A DNA stretch of 64,000 bases from Bemisia tabaci. Its lineage: Eukaryota; Arthropoda; Insecta; Hemiptera; Aleyrodidae. This document shows positions 1 to 10,730 of the stretch, piece after piece (the first letter of the stretch is position 1; each line of letters opens with the position of its first letter). Made by a program: the position numbers and the translations under genes. The notes below the pieces were generated by a model. That model ran no database searches. It was given only the letters and a program-made list of their open reading frames with translations, and was not told the DNA's origin. The stretch lies in contig NC_092798.1 in NCBI RefSeq assembly GCF_918797505.1, forward strand, positions 8,631,501 to 8,695,500. Reading direction: 5' to 3'.

Positions 1-872
1 TCAGGGCTTATGTCTTAATGCACATAGTTCCGTTTGACAGAAATACTTCCAAATATGTAACACTCTAAGAGGGAAAGGGGTTGAGGAGAGTGCTCCACCA
101 TTTTTTTACATGTTGCAGTTTAGGAACCTTTGTCATAAAAGCATTACAGGAGGAAAATTTAGCATCACTAAATATTTTATCAACAGCAGGATGAAAATAT
201 GACAACCTTAATATTGGTGCTTTAGCTCAACCATTGCACATTGTTCGTACTTTGAACAATATAGGGTAAGGAAGGAACTCTGCTTAGTGAGAAATCCATC
301 AAAACTGTTGTAGTGCGTGATTTGATTCAGACTTTTGTTTTTCTTGTGAGGGAGAAATTCAAATTTTTTATAACCAAACCCAAGTAAAAACAACCATATT
401 GTAGCTGGCAGAAGTTAAGTAATATCAGTAACCTTTGTTGTGCATCATGAAATTTTGCGTCCTACATGATTTTTTGTGTTCTCCATGAAATTTTGCAGCA
501 TAAACTAACATCAGGATACTTTTATTCGCACCTTGTCTAGGGATCCATTATGTTATCAAGAATTTTTCGCAGAATGCAGATTGTTATTAAGTGCAATAAA
601 CTAATCAATTCTAACTGATGCCTCACAAGGCCATAACTAATCATGTAGCACTTTGCCATACAAATCATATTTCCAACCGTAAGGTTTCTGAAAAATGTGT
701 ATGTCGCATAATTTAATTTTAAAGGATTTATTTCTGTGTATCATTCCTTCAGAAATTTCATTTTAGTTTTAGAGTCACACTTCAGTCCTTACTTGCATCA
801 TTACTTAAACCCCAGAAGCATTATAAATTTAGGGATTCTTTAACTTTTTCTCTTTTTGCTTTTAATTTTTAG
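1..872. other. Left-edge non-coding sequence with half of a dispersed palindromic repeat
   Basis: Bases about 8-50 carry one end of a repeat seen again at 45.5, 48.3, 51.7 and 52.6 kb; it reads as the complement of a terminus containing CAAACGGAACTATGTGCA. The other half lies outside the window. The remainder to 872 is AT-rich, with no exon I can support on either strand. It must contain intron or upstream exons of the MATH-domain gene, but I could not find them. Confidence 0.4.
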
Positions 873-2017
873 TGTGTTCAGAGACCCACCGGATTTTCTT
901 GGAGTTGCTTTGTAATATTAGAGCTGAAAATTCTTTCTCAGAAAAATGGAGTAAAGCCGATTTCAGGCAGTAAGTATTCCTGAACAACACTGTACTCCTG
1001 ATTACAGGTATTATTGGCTTGAAGATGACCTCGAGGGATGTGAAAATAATTTGAAAGGAACTGTCAGTATAAATTGTGTATGTATGGAGGATGCAATAAT
1101 AAACTATTATCGCTTCAAAAATAAGTATATTACCTACGGAGGAGATGATCAATTTTTCCTCATAGCGTTTATAACTTGTTGGCAGCTATGTCGCTACCAG
1201 TGACTGACGGTGTTCTTAAATTTTGGATGGCATCACCCATAGGTGACAGATTTTCAAATTTATTGAAAAAATAGCTCTTTCGCCCGTCATGATGTCATAA
1301 TCTCTTAGAACATCCTAAATTCATGCATCCTACTTAAATATTGTTTACACTGTCATGTTATTCGGCACCTCAGTTTGAAAATCAACAAGAACTTCATTTG
1401 GGCCTGTATCAGATACCAGGAGCTGCTACTAGCTGACATTAAACTGTTGTGTTGTTTCCAAGATTAAGGAATGTATCTCCATTCCAAGGTTGCATCATTT
1501 ACCTGAAAAAGTCAATTTTTTACTGGAAGTTGATTTTGAAATTCTTGTCCAAAATATAAATAAGTTTAGCTATAAAAAAAATATAAATAATTTTCAGTCT
1601 GAAATACTTACCCAACATTTTCCAGGCACAAGCACGATCAGAGAGTGGAAATGTTACACTGCTGAAACGTAATCACATTTCTCTGTCAGAGAAAGGATGA
1701 TTTTTTTTGTTGCCAAAAATGACCTAAGTGCGACTGTCAATAATCGTGAATCAAAAGAAATTATAAGATTTTTCAGGTAGAACTTAAAATATTCCAGAAT
1801 TAACCAATACAGATATCTTGAAAATGGCTTTATTTCTTGAATTCAATCTTTCTTATTTTTACTAATGAGGATTTTTGCATTGCTCTCTTTAGGAATTCAA
1901 CAAAAGTTTGACAGCACAAAAATGCGGAAGAAAAGTCTTAGAAAAAAATTCATTCCTTGGAGTGATTTGTTTAACTATGAAAAGGTCTATGTCGTAGATG
2001 ACTCTATCACCCTAGAG
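873..2017 (+). CDS. Partial MATH-domain protein gene (two internal exons, 873-969 and 1893-2017)
   Basis: Exon 873-969 follows a TTTTTAG acceptor and ends at a GTAAGT donor; exon 1893-2017 follows CTCTTTAG and ends at GTAAGC. The first exon leaves one base and the second supplies two, so the phases join. The first encodes TGFSWSCFVILELKIL, the WSC-containing strand of a MATH/TRAF beta sandwich; the second encodes KKFIPWSDLFN and DDSITLEV, the last strands. The pattern is closest to the MATH domain of USP7-type deubiquitinases, although other MATH proteins (SPOP, TRIM37, TRAF) share the fold. MATH domains bind short peptide motifs of substrates. No protease or BTB exon was found downstream. 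One possible last exon, 3064-3180, begins after CGTTTTCAG in phase 0 and reads 38 codons to TGA, but it resembles nothing I know. The usual glycines and tryptophan between the two strands are degenerate, so a decaying paralogue is possible. Confidence 0.5.
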
Positions 2018-4080
2018 GTAAGCGTTTTCCTTGATGCCACTTTTATCTTTCATGTGTATTCCATCTGAAGGCAAAAAAGAAGCACTTGATATGATTTGTT
2101 CCAGGAAGGTATCCAAATTCTTTATTCAAAAAGAATCTTTCAAATTTGGTTTTGTTTTTTAAATGATATCATTTTAAAGATTCTCGGAGCATAAAAAAGT
2201 AGGTATGAAATTTAAGTTTTCTCTAATGCAAGAGTAGATGCTTCCATTTGAGCTGAAAAATAATTCTGCTCTTCTTTCCTCATCACATTTGACAGTATTT
2301 TACACGCATAATGAGAGACGATGGGGCCCTTCTGAAGGAAGTTTCTGTGCAAGTTCCATGAGAGTTGCCCGAAGTATGTAATACGATAATTAGTTTGAGC
2401 AAATGCAAAAATCTATTGACGTATGGTTCAGACAAGCATCCAGACTAAGTTGTCCAACTAAATCTATTCAAGGTCATTTAGTTGAAAATTTGCTCAGGCA
2501 TGGCATTTTTAAGCTGATTTTTTGCAACTGGCTGCCAGATCTTTAGGATATTTTGCAAAAAAAAAAAAAAAAAGAGGAAGGAGTCATTTTGTGATCAGGT
2601 AGAGATGATCTAGATGGATTTGACCAGATGGTAATCACAAAAGCGTAAAATAATCGTGTATTAGGGAACAGACGACCCAAAGCATGTTGACTGGGACTTG
2701 GAAAAACCAAGTAGTATACTGGGATTCATCAGGGAATGAAATGTATCTGTAAAAATCAGGGAATTGGTGCTGGAAGTCTTTTCTGTGGTCAGTGTTGACT
2801 CGGCTTTAGAAAATCAGACAGAAGATGGAAAAGTTGTTTTTTTTTCCCCTGAGGTTTTTTTTTATGAGAATCTAGAGGAAATTTCAGGTCTTCATCCATA
2901 GGAATCAAGATAAATCTGGGAATGGACAAAGTAAAGAATTTTACACACCTCTGCTTATGCTCTTGCCATAATTTCGCCAAACAGAAGATTTTCAGGCTGA
3001 TGCGAGTTTTTCTGTTTTAAGACCCCTCTTCATGACTCTCCTATTTTCAAAACTCGTTTTCAGAGTCTATTTTTCCTTACGACCAACAATGACCTGCGGG
3101 CTGCAATTGGAAAGTTTTTGAATCTCTGTGTATCCCTTGAGTTACCCAAGTTCAACCTAATTGTGCTTCGCAGGACCTGATGAAATTGAATGAGTAATTA
3201 GTTTTTGTTTTACTTAACAGGGCACTTTATCCGTTGCAATGGAAGTTTAGAAGTCTAGCATTTTGTGTCTTACTGGGTACTGAAGATACTCAATGAGCTC
3301 ATCAAGTTAAGGCAGTGATTTTTCCTATGATCTCTGTGAGATTGTTATAACAAAGTATTCTGTACGTATTACAATAGTTTAAATTTGAAGAAATATTTAC
3401 TCAATCATTCAGAAAATCATTCCAAATCAATTTGATTCAATTTCTCAAGTTGTATTATTCAATCTTTATTCTTATCATTTTCTCGTCAGGACCTAGAGAT
3501 GTTCTTTCAGTTAACTTTGTATCTCTTGTTTCATCTCTCAAAATTGTTTTTGTTTTTGTTTCTTGAGTGTTCTAAAACTATAAACTAAGTGTGATATAAT
3601 AAGTATACAGTCTACTGTTTACTGTTTCAAATGTGTTTGTTTATATTTTATGTTCAACTGTTATTTGATAGGAAAAGTAAAATTGTGCATAATCATATTC
3701 TTACAGTACTATTTAATTCATATAAAGAGTTTCTAAGAGTGAAATAATCATCTGCATACCTATAATAGATCATTTAACCCTTTCTTGGACGCTTTGTAGC
3801 ATTCCCTCAAAAGTACACACATTTAAAGATCATGTAAAGCAAAGGGCGCAGGGATTGACCCGGGACCTGAAGCACTCTCCAATTAAACTAGGAAGGACAT
3901 GAATCACACAACACAAGAATTTTTTGTGTTTAAAAATGTGTGAATGTAAAACTCAGTATCTGTCGATTGACTTCTGCAATGTCTGAAGTCATTATAAAGT
4001 ATCTAAGTCCAAATTAAAGCACAACAAAACATTTATGTGACTTATTTTCTGATGAAATGACTCTTTTTATAAAAATAAAT
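2018..4080. other. AT-rich sequence, no gene recognised
   Basis: Apart from the doubtful exon at 3064-3180, I see only AT-rich sequence with an A run near 2559-2574. It may be intron or 3' flank of the MATH-domain gene. No repeat family shared with the rest of the window was recognised here. Confidence 0.35.
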
Positions 4081-4084
4081 TTGT

Positions 4085-4650
4085 GAAACATGCGAAATGT
4101 ACCTGGTTTGACGGAGGAACTGAGAGTTTCCATCAATGTCTGCAGAAAAATTCCTTTCCGAACTTTCAGCCAAAAATGCATACATGCATTCCAAAAGATC
4201 CTGAAATTTTTTGAAATTTTAACTCTATCTGGACGCATTTTGAGGCTTTTTAACACAGATTTTCCATCAGTTTCTGCATAAAAATTACGCCTTTTTTTAC
4301 TTTTAGCATAAAATATTTTCGAATTCTATGCATTCAACAAATCTAGAAAATTTTTGAAATTTTAACCCTATTTGGGCGCATTTCGAGGCTTCCGTGACGC
4401 AGATTTTCCATTAGTTTCTGCTTAAAAATTACGCCTTTTTTTTTACTTTTAGCATTAAATACTTTCGAATTCTATGCATTCAACAAATCTAGAAAATAGT
4501 TGAAATTTTAATTCTATTTGGACGCATTTCGAGGCTGATGCATATTTTCCATCAATGTCTGCAGAAAAATTGCATTCCCTTTCTGAACTTTCAGCACAAA
4601 ATGCATACATGCATTCCAAAAGATCCTGAAAATTTTTGAAATTTAAACTA
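4085..4650. repeat. Diverged tandem repeat, about 3 units of roughly 150-190 bp
   Basis: The phrases TGCAGAAAAATT, GCATACATGCATTCCAAAAG, TTTGAAATTTTAA, GGACGCATTT and GATTTTCCAT recur in order near 4140-4270, 4330-4440 and 4490-4640. Units 2 and 3 also share TTCTATGCATTCAACAAATC. Units have diverged and differ in length. The open frames here on both strands are shadows of this repeat. Confidence 0.6.
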
Positions 4651-4729
4651 AAAAAAAAAACCAAGAAAAAACACCATATAGATACAATTTGGCCCAAAAT
4701 TTATTGAAAAGAATAAAAAACAGCTGGCC

Positions 4730-5815
4730 ATACAATCTATCCAAAACGAAATCAAAAGTGTGCCTGAGTATAAATATGTAAGGCACGCTAAAAACGAGGC
4801 CCGAATACCTACGTCTCTCCTATCTTCGGCTGTGTTGCGCACGTACCTCTTAAAGCACCACAACGAGTAAGACAAACGGATCTAACGCAACATGGAAATA
4901 GAGCGAGGGAAAGGACGCGCTTGTTGACGGCGCAGAGATACAACTATTCGTGTTCGATGGATGTCCGGGCTGCATCTGCAAAATTGAAGGCGCGACGCGA
5001 CGGCGCAGAGCGATACATCAGACCCGCCACATCCCATGTTGAGCCCTGGTACCAGTTTTAAGGTTCGGGCTCCATGACTGCCACCAACTCCCCCATCCCT
5101 CTCCAGCCCCTCAACACCAGAAAAATAATTTGTAATATTGTGCAAATTAATAAGGTTAGAATGACGATAAAGAAAATAAATGCCCATTACATTTTAAGGA
5201 GGGAAATTTATTCGCATTCAAACAATGATTTGAGCTTTCTTTGCTTTTAAAATTGCAAAGCTGTTGAGGACGGAAGAAAAATCAACATTTGCAGGCAAGG
5301 CCGTGATGATTGATGGCGAGATGAGCAAGGGAGTTGAGACATTGAAGTCGAGGATGCCCAGACTAGAAACTCTTAGCATCAGACGACGGCAGATCATGAA
5401 ACGCATGTCTTAACTAAAAAATATCATTCCATACCTACTAAAATTCTTGAAAATATATAGAAATTTTCAAAGAAGTAAGAAGAATTATTAAGTGCCCCAG
5501 CGTGTTTTTGAAAATGTATCCACCCTCTGCGAAATTTTTAGGGTAAAATTTCCACTTTACCTCGCAAGACAAGGGTTGCACGCGAATTCGAAGTGGTTTG
5601 TCACGGACCGCGGTACCAGGGCCAGGGACCCAGTATCCAGCCCCTTGTGGCGGGCCTGGATACAACTATTCGTGCTTGATGGATGTCCGTGTTGCATCTG
5701 CGAAAATTGAAGGCGCGAGGCGTCAACTCGTAAGCTCCGCTCTAGATTCGGGTGAAAAGTTAAAAAACGAGGCCCGATTACGACTCTCCTATCTTCGGTT
5801 GTTGACACTCGATTT
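4730..5815. repeat. Two copies of a dispersed repeat
   Basis: The block with ATACAACTATTCGTG, GATGGATGTCCG, TTGCATCTGC and AAAATTGAAGGCGCGA appears near 4937-5000 and again near 5658-5725. A second shared block (AACGAGGCCCGA, CTCTCCTATCTTCGG) lies at about 4792-4835 and 5766-5808, so the order of the blocks differs between copies. Part of the same unit recurs as CAAATAGTTGTATCATTGCG in the 17-kb tandem duplication. I cannot name the family. Confidence 0.5.
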
Positions 5816-5937
5816 TTTTTTCAATTTGACGTCTGATTCTTTTTTCAGGTGTATTTGTAGACCTATGTCTGAAGCTGAAGCTCGTATGCACTGACCCCGT
5901 ACAATCCGCGGGGCTCGTGTTTTTGGCAAGCCTCGGG

Positions 5938-6101
5938 CATTGGCGGATCCAGCAAATTGGCAACGTTGCTTTTCTCCATTTAAACCTATGGAAATGTATC
6001 GATTCTTAGAGGGGGCAAGTGCTCCGACAAGAATCGATTATTTAACATAGCTTTAAATGCGGAGAAAATCCGGTGTTGCCAAATTGCTGGATCCGCCTCT
6101 G
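5938..6101. mobile_element. hAT-like MITE, 164 bp, with 8-bp target-site duplication
   Basis: The element is palindromic: CATTGGCGGATCCAGCAA at the left matches the complement of the right end (CAGAGGCGGATCCAGCAA), and GTATCGATTC pairs with GAATCGAT inside. It is flanked by GCCTCGGG on both sides (5930-5937 and 6102-6109). An 8-bp duplication plus termini of the form CAGNGGCG fits the hAT superfamily. Relatives lie at 13.9, 22.8 and 44.75 kb. It has no coding capacity. Confidence 0.75.
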
Positions 6102-6454
6102 GCCTCGGGTCACTTTGGCCGATGGGCATCCAAGGGTTGGAGAGTTATTTTTTTAAAATGTTCAAGTTTTTCAAAAGTGTTTTCGGCAGTGGGTACTTCT
6201 AGAGTTTTAATGATAGTTCTCGTTAAGAAAAAGGAACAAGCCTATAGACGGGGAAAAAGTAATTTCTTTCAATAGAAATCGTATCAGAATTGAGTGTATG
6301 CATCCGGAATGAATCTAATTTTTACGGTGCCTTGATCGCTGAGTGAGAAGAGATAAGAAGAGTATTATTTGAAGTTTTGTCTGGAAAGTCCACTAAAGCT
6401 ATAGTTATCAATCAACCAAAAACTATCAATCAAAAAAGAAGCTAGACTAACTGT

Positions 6455-6602
6455 CATTTGGACTATGCATTTTGCAATTTGGAACTATAAATTCTGGCTC
6501 ATCTGAAATAACACTTATGTGCATAGGGAAACTAATGGCACATACGTTGTTTTTAAACCGGGCCGGAATTTATAGTTCCTAATTGCAAAATGCAGTCCAT
6601 TT
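6455..6602. mobile_element. Palindromic MITE with GCATTTTGCAATT termini
   Basis: TGCATTTTGCAATTTGGAAC on the left is the complement of the right end TTCCTAATTGCAAAATGCA, and CTATAAATTCTGGCTC pairs with GAATTTATAG. Relatives with the same outer motif lie at about 31.95, 35.2, 35.5, 42.6 and 47.3 kb. Confidence 0.6.
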
Positions 6603-8250
6603 GAGTCACCGCAGGAAAGGAAACACTTATCCCAAAGCTCCCGTTGTTATCACTAATGAAATTGTTTTTGCAAAAAAAAGAAGAAAGATCAATGCCGCGT
6701 GCAGGAAAAAAGAACGGGGATTGGAGTGACGGAGAAAGCAAGGCCGAAAAAACTTAACGTAGCTCTTTGACCCGGTGGAACAGTGATGACGTTTTCCGAG
6801 AATAGGGAAAAAACAGAGAGAAAACAATAAGGAAATGATCCGGTGCATAGTAAAATGCAAAGTGCAGAATTGCACATCTGCCAACTTAGCAATTGTATCA
6901 GACTTCTTAATCAGCCGCTACCGCTCACCAGAGCGGGAAAACCGAACGAAATAACTATAGACAGGAAAAATTATTATTGTGGAGGTGACAATTTGTCGGC
7001 ATAAATTACCGCCTAGATAGACTCGATCATCAGTGATGCCGTGTCTAGTCGAAATAATGGAAAATTGTCAGCGCTCTCGGAAACTCAGTTCCACAAAACA
7101 AAGATCGCCTTTTCTTACCAGGTCTTTTAATTTTTCCCTGAAAAAAGTACCTTATAATGCAGAAGAAGGTGGGCCGCTATTGCCAAATTTGATTCGTCAA
7201 TTTAATTTTTTAAATGAAAACGGTTGTGCGGATTTTTGTGCATATTTCAGTAAATTTTCTGCATAGTGCGAAGCAAATTCTTCAACAGTTTCAGAGGTTT
7301 CCGCACAAACGTTCTCTCGTAAAAAATTAAATTGCCCGTCAAAATTTGGCCATGTGGCTTGGTTCCTTTCTGCTGTACGCGGTCCATGTATAGTAATGCT
7401 GACCGTTGAAGAGCACTTTTCAAAACTCTCTTAAAAAACGGAGAAAGATACGTATAGAGAAACCTTTTTTGTTTATTTTTTTAATAAAATGTATGAAAGG
7501 AGAAGAGTTTTAAAGAAAACAAAAGACAAAATCGGATTTTGTAAGAGTTTTTTCGATACTTAAAAAAAAGGGGGGGGGTCAAGTTTTATGATAAACCTGT
7601 GGATTTTTGAAGAGTTTTTGAGCTCTTTTCTTATAATGTACTTAAATTTTACCCTTCCGGAACACTTATCAACAAATAAGCAGAAAACGTTTGATTTTCT
7701 GTAAATTTTATCAATTTTTTTAGGGCTCTTCCGTGAAGAATGTATGAACCCATTCTATGAAAGTTCTTTTAACAATTGTTGCTATTAGTAAAAACTCGCC
7801 CTTTACGTTCCCAAAATTATTGCGAGGGTGAATAATTGGGACAGTAACCACCGGATCTCAATTAGATTTAGCAGAAAAGGAGAGAATTTTTTTCGGGAAA
7901 CAATTGGTCTAGTTGATGGAAACATATTTTTAATTTTCCTAAAGAAACTCATCGTTTCACAGTGTTCATTTTAACTAAGTGCAGGAGTTATTTTTGTTCA
8001 TTTCTGGCAAAGGTTGAATTTACTTTAAATCTTTAATGCCTAACGGTGTTCCTATCTCCTTAATGCAAAGAGAAATTTAATTAGAATTTAGAAAAAGGAA
8101 CCAAGAGAACAGTTGGTTCTATCTCAGATTTCTTAAAGCTAAAACTGTGACCTGCGGATAAAATTTTTTTTAAATATGGCAACGTATTGGATCAACTTAA
8201 CAATAAAAAAGCGCCACAAAGATTTTACACTACACCAAAGCTGTAGATTT
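6603..8250. other. Intergenic region with one partial MITE
   Basis: No gene was recognised. Bases about 7170-7387 are a truncated copy of the 260-bp palindromic family that is complete at 37,117-37,376 and 40,879-41,136 (shared GTGGCTTGGTTCCTTTCTG and GGTCCA terminus). A G run at about 7570-7578 and AT-rich sequence fill the rest. Confidence 0.4.
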
Positions 8251-8257
8251 TACGCTA

Positions 8258-8267
8258 GGGGTTTTCC
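8258..8267 (+). promoter_or_regulatory. kappaB-like site upstream of knottin gene 1
   Basis: GGGGTTTTCC fits the general Rel/NF-kappaB consensus GGGRNWYYCC. It lies 100 bp upstream of the TATA box of the first knottin gene. The second knottin gene also has such a site in a comparable place. A match of this length can arise by chance; function is inferred from position and from the likely defence role. Confidence 0.4.
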
Positions 8268-8366
8268 CTGTTTTCTGTTTCCCTTTCGTGTCCACAATTT
8301 CCTAATTGGTGTTATTAGAAATTGTGCAATGTATCCCTTTATCTGATAGATCATTGAAGATGCAAC

Positions 8367-8374
8367 TATAAATA
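8367..8374 (+). promoter_or_regulatory. TATA box of knottin gene 1
   Basis: TATAAATA lies about 30 bp before CAGTTGG (8401), a plausible initiator, and just upstream of non-coding exon 1, which ends at a strong GTAAGTA donor. The second knottin gene has the same octamer in the same place. Confidence 0.7.
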
Positions 8375-8397
8375 CTCGCGATCATCACAAAAGCTCA

Positions 8398-8436
8398 AAC
8401 CAGTTGGTGCTCCCGTTCCTCGCTGACTTTTCTGCT
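8398..8436 (+). other. Non-coding first exon of knottin gene 1 (5' UTR)
   Basis: The exon starts by inference about 30 bp after the TATA box and ends at TCTGCT followed by GTAAGTATAG. It contains no ATG. It aligns with the first exon of the second gene (shared CTCAAA, TTCC, GCT and TTTTCT blocks before the donor). The splice partner is the acceptor at 10,041. Confidence 0.6.
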
Positions 8437-8836
8437 GTAAGTATAGAGCATTTTTAGCTTTTTCCCCGCCTTTTAACTGTAGGCACTAAGCAAGCGATTG
8501 AGTGTCGTATTAAAGTAAATTAAAAGCAACGAATAGAAAAATCTTCTTTTTCTTTTTTTTCAAATTCACAATTCAGTGTTCAAAATATACACTGTACCAT
8601 CTCGAATAACCGCGATTCGCGTTGTTCGCAGTTTAAGGACGCGTTTTCTTTGACTATGCTTCGAGGGTTGCACTGATTTTTTACCACCGGAAACCCCCAA
8701 AAAATCAACTTAAAAACGCCCCAAAATTCGGGTTTTCAAAATTACAACGGTCCCCTAGTTGCAGAACCACAGAAGGAAAAGATAAATATTATGTACGAAA
8801 GTTAATTTTTTTTATATAATTCATGCATACAAACGT

Positions 8837-8998
8837 GTTAAAAGTGAACATTTTTATGTAATCATCATATAAAAAAATGTTGTAATTTTCGTGAGCCTTT
8901 CGCGAACATACTAAAAATACTTCTAATTCGCGAAAAGCTCGCGAAAATGATGACCTATTTTTTTATATAATCGTTACATAAAAATGTTCACTTTTAAC
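8837..8998. repeat. Inverted repeat in knottin 1 intron
   Basis: GTTAAAAGTGAACATTTTTA (8837-8856) is repeated as its complement ending at 8998; the arms are 25 bp and perfect. The inner part carries TTCGCGAA-like sequence. It is probably a small MITE without a recognised relative in the window. A stretch of ATGCATGC follows. Confidence 0.55.
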
Positions 8999-9555
8999 AC
9001 TTTCGCATGCATGCATGCGCATGCATCATTTTTCATATATTACGGTCAGGTCTGAACTTTGATTTTTTTTTATGTAAGCGTTACACGTTTTTTATATAAA
9101 ACGATCATTTAGATAACAGATATGTTTTTTTTATACTTTTTTTAGAAAAACAAAAATTTGTTCTGCTACTAGGGTCGCCTCACGGTTCACGGTCAAGGAA
9201 TCCGGTACCTACTTCCGTGACGTCACCGGACATGACAAACCTGATCTCTTCCTCGTATACAATGCATTCCTTCATAAAGAATTGACAGCCGCTTGATAAA
9301 GAGACCAAGTTTGTCATGTACTGTGACGTCACGAGCATACCGGCTCCGTTCCCGCGTAAAAGTGACCGCTTTGAAGGGATCGGTTCCTAAAACAGCTTTT
9401 TTTGAAATTGGGAGGCGGTTTCAAGATTTTTCCATATCGCCATCGTTCTTTTCGTAAAATTTTCCATTGGTATCAGTTTTTAGTATGCAAATCCCAAACC
9501 TTGCATCAGGCCCATTAAGTGCTTGCACTTAGCTCAGTTTGCCTGAATTTGCCTT

Positions 9556-9990
9556 AAGGTGATTCGATGGACGCCATTTTTTATGTTAGAACGACATGCG
9601 ATTTATCGCATCGATTAGTTCCATTTTTTAGCTACTCACAATTTTTCTCAAATTTTGAGATCGCAATTCTATCGTCAGGAGACTTATCAATTTCGACAAA
9701 CAAATGCAACGTAAGAAAGGCGTGGTTTTTAGAGGAAAAATATCGCATTCGATACCGATATCGGAACTGCACTCGAATGCGATATTTTCTCTCTAAAAAA
9801 ACCACGCCGCCTATATTACGTTGAATTTGTTCGTCAAAACTGATAAGTGAATTCTTTAGTCTCCTGACAACAGAATTGCGATCTCAAAATTGGCGAAGAA
9901 TGACGAGTAGCTGAAAAAATGGAACTAATCTATGCGATATATCGCATGTCGTACCGACACAAAATATAACGTCCATCGAATCTTCTTAAG
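9556..9990. mobile_element. Long palindromic MITE (about 430 bp) in knottin 1 intron
   Basis: AAGGTGATTCGATGGACG at the left pairs with CGTCCATCGAATCTTCTTAA at the right. The arms are long (GACATGCGAT, TTAGTTCCATTTTTTAGCTA, CCACGCC) with a centre near 9760. A second copy is at about 37,841-38,300. It ends about 50 bp before the acceptor of the coding exon. Confidence 0.75.
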
Positions 9991-10069
9991 TGCATGTCCG
10001 CATTTCAAATTAATTGATTTGAATCTGTCTATGTCTTGCAGGTTGACCGTTCTACAAACCGAAGTCACC

Positions 10070-10249
10070 ATGATGCACAAGCTATTCACTTTCCTCCTCC
10101 TCGCCGTGGTAGCCCTATCCATGGTCGCTGTCAACGTCTCCGCGTGTCTGACCAAAGGTGCCAGTTGCAAAGGTGACGGTTCCATGGGAAACTGCTGTTC
10201 CGGTTTCTGCTGGCAAGCCAACCCAAGCTCACCAGGATCCTGCACATGA
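10070..10249 (+). CDS. Secreted knottin (inhibitor cystine knot) peptide 1
   Basis: This 59-residue precursor has an N-terminal signal peptide: a basic start, a hydrophobic core (FTFLLLAVVALSMV) and likely cleavage after VSA at residue 25. The predicted mature peptide has 34 residues with cysteines at 26, 33, 42, 43, 47 and 58, spaced C-X6-C-X8-CC-X3-C-X10-C, the cystine-knot arrangement. There is no dibasic propeptide, so the chain probably matures by signal cleavage and disulphide formation only. The fold is shared by antimicrobial peptides and ion-channel ligands. The sequence is very like knottins known from whiteflies, so a defence or secreted signalling role is plausible but not shown. 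The whole coding region is in exon 2, after the TTGCAG acceptor at 10,041. Two ATGs lie in tandem; I start at the first. AATAAA is at 10,391-10,396. It matches the second gene at 47 of 59 residues. Confidence 0.93.
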   Translation: MMHKLFTFLLLAVVALSMVAVNVSACLTKGASCKGDGSMGNCCSGFCWQANPSSPGSCT

Positions 10250-10390
10250 AAAACATAAACTAGAACTCCAACCAGGCCCAACACCACCGTTCATGTTGCC
10301 CCGTTTCCCAACTTATGAATGGATACTCAAACTCGTTTGTACATAACTCCATAGCTTTTTCAAAATTCATAACAACACGATCAATTCGTC

Positions 10391-10396
10391 AATAAA
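10391..10396 (+). terminator. Polyadenylation signal of knottin gene 1
   Basis: AATAAA lies 142 bases after the stop codon, followed by an A/C-rich stretch. It is the only canonical hexamer close to the coding end. Confidence 0.6.
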
Positions 10397-10569
10397 CCAA
10401 AACCACCACACACCAAACTACCTTCGTCGCTTATTTGAATCCTAAAACCCAAGTTGCCCGGCGCAGTGAAAATACTTAATTAAATTGCGATTTAATGCAG
10501 TAAATTTGCAATTTAATGCGATGAAATGTGAATTTTTTGTAAAAAAATGCAAATTTTAAACAATCAACT

Positions 10570-10730
10570 AACTGAGTTGTATGAGATAGAAAGATAGGCA
10601 ATTTGCAATGCATTGAAAAATTCCAAATTATTTCAATTATAATGTAACAGATTTTGATAAGAGGTGTCCCCTTCAATCGGTTGATAGGCAACATACACAA
10701 CACTCAATGCAGTAGCAATAATCACGCCAT
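10570..10730. repeat. Dispersed repeat, intact copy
   Basis: GAAAGATAGGCA, GCAATGCA, TTTCAATTATAATG, TAGGCAACATACACAACACT and CAGTAGCAATAAT recur in order at 61,125-61,490. There the repeat is split by a 229-bp MITE. This copy shows the uninterrupted state. Confidence 0.6.

Noticed and set aside
4882..5187. Minus-strand open frame of 101 codons
   Set aside because: It overlaps the dispersed repeat at 4.9 and 5.65 kb; the same peptide words appear in other repeat copies.
9932..10249. Longer in-frame start for knottin 1 (105 codons)
   Set aside because: The extra N-terminus is MITE and intron sequence upstream of the acceptor at 10,041, lacks a signal peptide and has no counterpart in gene 2.
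9925..10287. Minus-strand open frame of 120 codons
   Set aside because: It is antisense to knottin gene 1 and to the neighbouring MITE. A similar antisense frame occurs over knottin 2 (15,372-15,614) only because the coding strands are alike.
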